DNA from: a bacterium
GTDB lineage: Bacteria > Verrucomicrobiota > Verrucomicrobiae > Opitutales > Opitutaceae
Direction of reading: 5' to 3'
NCBI GenBank assembly: GCA_021780625.1
Contig: JAJXYI010000519.1
Span: forward strand, 1 to 9,699
DNA: 9,699 nt
The translations under genes were made by a program, and so were the position numbers. Shown here piece by piece: positions 5,938-9,699 of this stretch; position 1 is the first letter of the stretch; the number at the start of each line of letters is the position of its first letter. The notes under the pieces are model-generated. The model was not told where the DNA came from and did no database searches. It was given only the letters and a program-made list of their open reading frames with translations.

Positions 5938-6954
5938 ATGTTTCGCGCGCAGTATTCCCTCCTCCTCTTCCTCCTTTCCTCCACGCTCTGCCTGGCAACG
6001 CAGCTCTCCGAGATTCACCTGAAGAACGGCGACCAGCTCACGGGCGAAATCGTCTCCCAGGACACCCGGCAGGTCGTCGTCAATTCGCCCCTTCTGGGGA
6101 AGCTCACGCTACCCCGGGACCAGATCTTGAAAATCGAGGTCTCCAAGGCCCCCGCCCTGACGCCTGCTACGCCCGCTCCGCTTGTGCCCGCCCTTGTCGC
6201 GGGCGGCACCACGAGGATCTCCCCCGCGCGGGCGGCCGTCGAACGTATCATGAAGGGCACCACGGGCTCCATGGAGGTCGGTTTCAACCAGCAGTCCGGC
6301 CGTTCCGATTCGCTCAACGCCACGGTCCGCGCCGATGCGGAATACAAGCAGGGCATAGACACTTACAACTTGTCCATGCGGTATTATTACGGCCGCTACG
6401 ACGGATCGGTCCAGGCGGACCAACACGAGTCCAGCTTCCAGTGGCGCCATGAGCTCAAGAGCAAGCGATTCTTCGCCCAGACCAATACGAGTTACAGCGT
6501 CGACCACGTTAAGCTCATCAACCTCGACCTGGAGCAGAGCGCCGGCATCGGCCTCAGGGCCCTCAAATCCGAAAAGCAGACGCTCAACGTCGGCTCGGGA
6601 CTCACCGCCCAGTACCGGCGCGCGTACGGCGAGGGCACAAACACGCTGGCGCTGGGCAACCTGTTCGAAGACTACGGATTCAAGTTCAACGACCGGGTGA
6701 ACCTGAAGCAGTCGGCCAGCGTCCAATATTCGCCGATCGGGAACCAAAATCTCACGCTCGTGAATGGCCAGCAGGTGGCCGCGAACGATCAGGCCACCAA
6801 CTACAGTCTCCGTTTCAACGTCGCGCTGCAGAGCAAGCTCACGCACCGCATCACGTTCAATCTCCACTACGACCTCGCGTACGACAACGCGATCTACGAC
6901 CCCGCGCTCAAGACCGACCAGCGCATCTCCAGCACGATCGGCTACGCATTCTGA
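5938..6954 (+). CDS. DUF481-family outer-membrane beta-barrel protein (YdiY-like)
   Basis: A 338-residue exported protein of the DUF481 type; the function of this family is poorly known. Residues 1-20 are a typical signal peptide (basic start, then a Leu/Phe-rich core ending CLA). Residues 24-66 form a small beta domain with the pattern HLKNGDQLTGEI...LTLPRDQILKI, seen at the N-terminus of many DUF481 proteins in this group. A Pro/Ala-rich linker (about 70-90) leads to a long domain of alternating hydrophobic/polar strands with many aromatic residues (YNLSMRYYYG, FQWRHEL, YSLRFNVALQ). The protein ends in IGYAF, and a terminal Phe is the classical signal for outer-membrane beta-barrel insertion. 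Together these imply a Gram-negative envelope. There is no good Shine-Dalgarno before the chosen ATG, but it gives the signal peptide directly. The gene converges on an ndk gene. Confidence 0.83.
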   Translation: MFRAQYSLLLFLLSSTLCLATQLSEIHLKNGDQLTGEIVSQDTRQVVVNSPLLGKLTLPRDQILKIEVSKAPALTPATPAPLVPALVAGGTTRISPARAAVERIMKGTTGSMEVGFNQQSGRSDSLNATVRADAEYKQGIDTYNLSMRYYYGRYDGSVQADQHESSFQWRHELKSKRFFAQTNTSYSVDHVKLINLDLEQSAGIGLRALKSEKQTLNVGSGLTAQYRRAYGEGTNTLALGNLFEDYGFKFNDRVNLKQSASVQYSPIGNQNLTLVNGQQVAANDQATNYSLRFNVALQSKLTHRITFNLHYDLAYDNAIYDPALKTDQRISSTIGYAF

Positions 6955-6991
6955 CCGGCCCCGCACCGATTCCCGACGCGGGGGCGGCCGG
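6955..6991. terminator. GC-rich stem-loop between convergent genes
   Basis: CCGGCC (6955-6960) pairs with GGCCGG (6986-6991), and the adjacent CCCGC/GCGGG can extend the stem across a small bulge. It starts right after the DUF481 stop codon and lies in the 45-bp gap before the convergent ndk stop. It could end transcription from either side, but no clear T-run follows on either strand, so this is tentative. Confidence 0.4.
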
Positions 6992-6999
6992 CACCCAGT

Positions 7000-7413
7000 T
7001 CAAAACACATCCTCGGGACGAAAGAAGCGCGCGACCTCCACGAGGCCATTCTCAGGGCTGTCCGAGGCGTGCAGGATGTTCACGCGATTGTCGGTGCCGA
7101 AATCCCCTCGGATCGTACCCTTCGCCGCCTTGCGCGAGTCCGTGGGTCCGAGCATCTCGCGCACCTTCGCCACCGCATTGTCCCCCTCGAGGGCCATCGC
7201 AATCACGGGCGCCGAGGACATGAACTGCTCGAGCGGCGGATAGAAAGGCTGGTGGGCAATGTGCGCGTAGTGCTCCTTGAGCAGCTCCGGCGTGAAGCGG
7301 AACATGCGGCACGCCGCGATCCGGAAACCGGTGTTCTCGAAGCGGGCGAGCACCGTGCCGACCAGGTGTTTTTCCAGGGCGTCAGGCTTGAAGATGATCA
7401 GGGTCTTTTCCAT
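7000..7413 (-). CDS. ndk: Nucleoside diphosphate kinase, divergent copy
   Basis: Ndk transfers the terminal phosphate between nucleoside di- and triphosphates through a phosphohistidine, balancing NTP and dNTP pools in the cytoplasm. This 137-residue protein is of normal length and has all expected active-site residues: K9 (KPD), Y49, R85, T91, R102, N112, the phosphorylated H115 (NILHASDS) and E126. The stretch 106-111 (GTDNRV) departs from the usual A-x-S-I pattern found in the neighbouring copy. A GAGG motif (7418-7421) ends 4 nt before the ATG. The second ndk lies 144 nt upstream on the same strand; the two are about 60% identical by my gapless hand count (82 of 137). Both look functional, so which is the housekeeping enzyme cannot be decided here, though this one is the less canonical. 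Confidence 0.95.
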   Translation of the reverse strand: MEKTLIIFKPDALEKHLVGTVLARFENTGFRIAACRMFRFTPELLKEHYAHIAHQPFYPPLEQFMSSAPVIAMALEGDNAVAKVREMLGPTDSRKAAKGTIRGDFGTDNRVNILHASDSPENGLVEVARFFRPEDVF

Positions 7414-7536
7414 GGAGCCTCATCCTAGCCGGACTACGCCCCGCCCGATAAAGCCAAATCTTCGTATCCAAAAACGCCGAGACCGGAGCCCGGTGCGGCC
7501 GCCCTTCGGTCCTGCACCTGAACTCCGGCCCCGAAA

Positions 7537-7552
7537 CGCACGGGAACGTGCG
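7537..7552 (-). terminator. Possible weak intrinsic terminator after the second ndk
   Basis: On the minus strand, a perfect 6-bp stem CGCACG/CGTGCG with a TTCC loop begins 5 nt after the ndk stop codon and is followed by TTTC. The stem is short and the T-run only three bases, so termination would be partial. If it works, it would uncouple the two ndk genes. Confidence 0.4.
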
Positions 7553-7557
7553 CCGCT

Positions 7558-7977
7558 TCAGAGGGCGAACACCTCGCCGGGATTGAAGAAGCGCTTCAGC
7601 TCCGCCGCCGCATTCTCCACGCTGTCGGAGGCGTGCACGATGTTCTCCATGATGCTCGTGGCGAAATCGCCGCGCACCGTGCCCTTGGCCGCCTTGCGGT
7701 AATCCGTGGGCCCGATCAGGTCGCGCACCTTCGCCACCGCGCCCTCGCCGCGCAGGGCCATGATGATCACCGGGCGCGAGCGCATGAACTGCTCGATCTC
7801 CGGATAGAAAGGCTTCTCGGCGAGATGCGCGTAGTGCTCGCGCAGCTTCTCGGACGAGAGCTCGGCCATCTTGCAGCCCACCACGGCGAGACCCGCGGTT
7901 TCAAAGCGGTCCAGCACCTTGCCGGCCACGCCTTTCTTGAGGCAGTCGGGTTTGAGGATAATCAGCGTCGTTTCCAT
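7558..7977 (-). CDS. ndk: Nucleoside diphosphate kinase, canonical copy
   Basis: A second complete Ndk, 139 residues, on the same strand and just upstream of the first. It has the canonical family motifs: ILKPDCL (7-13), K9, Y49, R85, GPTDYRKA (89-96) with T91, R102, RGDFATSI (102-109), N112, the phospho-acceptor H115 in NIVHASDS, and E126. Compared with its neighbour it lines up without gaps and ends two residues later (VFAL). The typical TSI segment before the active site makes it the more likely housekeeping copy. No Shine-Dalgarno is visible before the ATG. A strong terminator lies between it and the upstream FKBP gene, so it should have its own promoter in 7978-8127. Tandem duplication followed by divergence, or acquisition of a second ndk, would both fit. 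Confidence 0.96.
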   Translation of the reverse strand: METTLIILKPDCLKKGVAGKVLDRFETAGLAVVGCKMAELSSEKLREHYAHLAEKPFYPEIEQFMRSRPVIIMALRGEGAVAKVRDLIGPTDYRKAAKGTVRGDFATSIMENIVHASDSVENAAAELKRFFNPGEVFAL

Positions 7978-8127
7978 AGCGTGAATCGGTCGTACCTAGA
8001 AGATGGACACCACGGTCGGGAAGGACGGAACGCCGCGCGCGGCGAGTCATTCGACAGACTGATCCTGATACGCCGGCTCATGACGTCGGCTCCTACCCCG
8101 GCCGAGCCGCGCCGGCCCCGGAAAAGC
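7978..8127. promoter_or_regulatory. Gap upstream of the canonical ndk
   Basis: This stretch must carry the promoter of the minus-strand ndk, because the upstream FKBP transcript appears to end at 8128-8159. I see no convincing promoter boxes. It contains a perfect 14-bp alternating-type palindrome, CGCCGCGCGCGGCG, at 8031-8044. No gene is supported here. Confidence 0.35.
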
Positions 8128-8159
8128 CGAAACCCCTTCCGGCATCGGAAGGGGTTTCG
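8128..8159 (-). terminator. Intrinsic terminator of the FKBP gene
   Basis: CGAAACCCCTTCCG (8128-8141), a GCAT loop (8142-8145) and its exact complement (8146-8159) form a perfect 14-bp stem. Read on the minus strand it begins 22 nt after the FKBP stop codon and is followed by GCTTTTCC, a short T-run. No T-run follows on the plus strand, so it serves the minus strand. This is the best terminator in the window. Confidence 0.85.
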
Positions 8160-8181
8160 AAATCGGGCGCGTTGTCTGGCC

Positions 8182-8979
8182 TTACTTGGCCGGAGCCGGA
8201 GCCGCGGGGGCCGCAGCCGGAGCAGCCGCGGCCGCAGGCGTGACGTCGAGCAGGTCCACGTCGAAAATCAGGGCGGAGCCCGGGGGGATGCCCTCGGCGC
8301 CCGCGTCGCCGTAGGCGAGCTTGGACGGGATGTAGAGGCGGATCTTGCCGCCCTTGTTGATCTTCTGGATGCCCTCGCTCCAGCCGGGGATCACCTTGTC
8401 GACCGCGAATTCAACCGGCTGTCCGCGCTGGATGGAGCTGTCGAAGACGGTGCCGTCGAGAAGCTTTCCAACGTAGTTGACCTTCACCGTGTCGGAGGCC
8501 TTCGGATACGGACCTTCGCCGGGCTTGAGGACCTGGTAGCAGAGGCCCGACGGCGTCTCCACGACGGACTTGTCCTGCTTGAGCTTCGCGAAAAAGGCGT
8601 CGGCCTGGGTCTGATTCTCCGCGCGAAGCTTGTCGAGCCAGGCCTGCTGCTTCTGCTGCATCAGAGACTCGAGGATCGGGAGCACCTTGTCCTCCGGATA
8701 GGGCGAGGGCTTGCCGTCCGCAGCCATGACGATGCCGCGCGTGATCGCCGCCACCTCGTCCTTCGAGAAGCTCATGTCCACGAGACCGATCTTCTTGGCC
8801 AGCATGTGGCCGTACACTTCGAGCGCCTGGGTCTCCGTGTACGCAGGCGCGGGCGCCGCAGGAGCGGCGGCGGCGGGCTTCGCATCGGCGGCGGGGGCCG
8901 GAGCGGGATCCTGCGCAGCGAGTCCGGTGGTCAAACCGAGCGCCGCCGCACAGAGGATGAGCGATGAGGTGAACTTCAT
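8182..8979 (-). CDS. Exported FKBP-type peptidyl-prolyl cis-trans isomerase
   Basis: A periplasmic folding helper that catalyses cis-trans isomerisation of X-Pro bonds, of the FkpA/Mip-like architecture (265 residues). Residues 1-22 are a signal peptide ending LAA before QD, with no lipobox cysteine. An Ala/Pro-rich linker (24-46) follows. The N-terminal dimerisation-type helical domain spans about 47-138 (Y-G-H-M-L-A at 56-61, then a long Gln/Lys-rich helix with FFAKLKQDKSV). The FKBP catalytic domain spans about 139-247, with VNYVGKLLDGTVFDSS (167-182), VIPGW (196-200), YIP (216-218), AYG (222-224) and IPPGSALIFDVDLLDV (231-246). A second Ala/Pro-rich tail fills 248-265. The frame stays open far upstream, but the ATG at 8979 is chosen because it starts the signal peptide. 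No Shine-Dalgarno is present. It is followed by a strong terminator, so it is monocistronic. Confidence 0.95.
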   Translation of the reverse strand: MKFTSSLILCAAALGLTTGLAAQDPAPAPAADAKPAAAAPAAPAPAYTETQALEVYGHMLAKKIGLVDMSFSKDEVAAITRGIVMAADGKPSPYPEDKVLPILESLMQQKQQAWLDKLRAENQTQADAFFAKLKQDKSVVETPSGLCYQVLKPGEGPYPKASDTVKVNYVGKLLDGTVFDSSIQRGQPVEFAVDKVIPGWSEGIQKINKGGKIRLYIPSKLAYGDAGAEGIPPGSALIFDVDLLDVTPAAAAAPAAAPAAPAPAK

Positions 8980-9306
8980 GGTGAAAAAGGGAACTAGCGT
9001 GTTTGCAGGGAAATGGCGGCATGACACCCCTGCCCTCCGAAGGCAATCCCGTTCCGATCCGCGCCAGTTCGCGATTTCGGGAACTCCCGTCGACTCCCCA
9101 CTTGTGTCACCCTCCGGTTCGCATTCATTATGCGGAGACATGCATCCGCCCAGCCTCGCGTAGGTTCCCCAAATCCGGCACCCCGTCCCGCCGGCCACCG
9201 GCGGCGCGGAACCGGCACGGAAAACGCCGCGAGGCCCCGTCCACGCCGGTGCCCCCGGACGATCGGACGCTCCTCCCGGGCGGCGCCCTCTCCCTCCCAA
9301 AACACG
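8980..9306. promoter_or_regulatory. 327-bp divergent intergenic region, no gene seen
   Basis: This separates the minus-strand FKBP gene from the plus-strand hypothetical gene and should hold promoters for both. Candidate elements are weak: CGCAT/ATGCG with a 5-nt loop (9120-9134), containing CATAAT on the minus strand without a matching -35, and a 7-bp GC hairpin CCGCCGG/CCGGCGG (9188-9204). The open minus-strand frame through this region is an effect of GC-rich sequence and is not supported as coding. I see no RNA gene. Confidence 0.4.
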
Positions 9307-9699
9307 ATGATCACAGACCATTTCTGGAGCAGCCAGGACGGACAGATCCTGGCCGTGAAGGCCCTCGGCGACCGCGCCCTCGCGCTCACGCTCGCCTTCT
9401 GGCCCCGCCACCCGTCTGAGGCGGACTTCATGCGCGCACACCTGGAGCACCTCCGCTTCACGGAACGCAGCGCGCTCGCCCGCATCGGCATCGAGATGGT
9501 CGCGGAGGGCGACCTGCGCGTCGACAAGGGCCGCTTCCTGCTCGACGCCGAGGCCTTCCTGTTCGACGAGAGCTTCCCCAACGTCTCCTTCTGGAAGAAA
9601 CTCCTGCGCCCCGGCACCCCCGTCGGCCGCCTCTACCACGCCCCCGCCTCGGCCAAGCTCTCCACCGCCGAGATCTGGAGCGCGATCACCGAGAATCGC
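9307..9699 (+). CDS. Hypothetical protein, 3' end cut by window edge
   Basis: An open frame of 131 codons runs from ATG 9307 to the end of the window without a stop. Third codon positions are almost all G or C, as in the other genes here, and codon choice is regular, so it is very probably coding. I do not recognise the family. The visible protein begins MITDHFWSSQDGQILAVKAL, has no signal peptide, and mixes acidic and basic residues with several aromatic ones (FWPRHP, then FLFDESFPNVSFWKK near 80-94). This looks like a soluble cytoplasmic protein. No Shine-Dalgarno precedes the ATG, and no upstream in-frame start was found nearby. It is divergent from the FKBP gene and has no functional link that can be seen. 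Confidence 0.75.
   Translation, partial: MITDHFWSSQDGQILAVKALGDRALALTLAFWPRHPSEADFMRAHLEHLRFTERSALARIGIEMVAEGDLRVDKGRFLLDAEAFLFDESFPNVSFWKKLLRPGTPVGRLYHAPASAKLSTAEIWSAITENR

Noticed and set aside
9103..9133. Plus-strand promoter TTGTGT / CATTAT ahead of the hypothetical gene
   Set aside because: Only 3 of 6 and 4 of 6 bases match consensus, and it lies about 170 bp from the start codon.
8980..9639. N-terminal extension of the FKBP protein by some 220 residues
   Set aside because: The signal peptide starts at 8979, and the extension is antisense to a frame with better coding character.

Overview
The window is high-GC bacterial chromosome with strongly G/C-biased third codon positions and few clear Shine-Dalgarno sequences. 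The gene families seen (LexA with an ImuA/ImuB pair, paired NfeD and slipin, a DUF481 outer-membrane protein, two Ndk copies, an FKBP with Ala/Pro-rich tails) and a dispersed-repeat-like heptamer element make a verrucomicrobial (Opitutaceae-like) origin my best guess. This is an inference from style and gene content; no rRNA or other marker is present.

Layout. (1) 2-2893, plus strand: an SOS mutagenesis cassette of lexA (missing only its first few codons at the window edge), an imuA-like RecA-fold accessory gene, and imuB, a Y-family polymerase homologue that has lost its catalytic acids. No dnaE2/imuC follows; the next gene points the other way. A 7-nt-period repeat with a perfect 33-bp inverted repeat lies across the lexA-imuA junction. 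It encodes the last 21 residues of LexA and runs right up to the imuA start codon. (2) 2919-3563, minus strand: a DHFR/RibD-C-like reductase, convergent with imuB. (3) 3746-5832, plus strand: a two-gene operon of an NfeD1b-type membrane serine protease and its partner slipin (SPFH/band 7), overlapping by 19 nt. (4) 5938-6954, plus strand: a DUF481-type outer-membrane beta-barrel protein. (5) 7000-7977, minus strand: two tandem, intact, divergent nucleoside diphosphate kinase genes. (6) 8182-8979, minus strand: an exported FKBP-type peptidyl-prolyl isomerase followed by the clearest intrinsic terminator of the window. (7) 9307 to the window end, plus strand: the 5' part of a hypothetical gene I do not recognise.

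How they work together. LexA would repress the SOS cassette; after RecA-stimulated self-cleavage, ImuA and ImuB would bring a translesion polymerase to the sliding clamp. That polymerase must be encoded elsewhere. NfeD and slipin act together in membrane quality control. The FKBP and DUF481 protein belong to the cell envelope, and Ndk balances NTP/dNTP pools. Apart from the SOS cassette and the NfeD-slipin operon, the genes look like unrelated neighbours.

The most unusual element is the heptamer inverted repeat inside the lexA-imuA junction. I see no clearly new multi-gene system.
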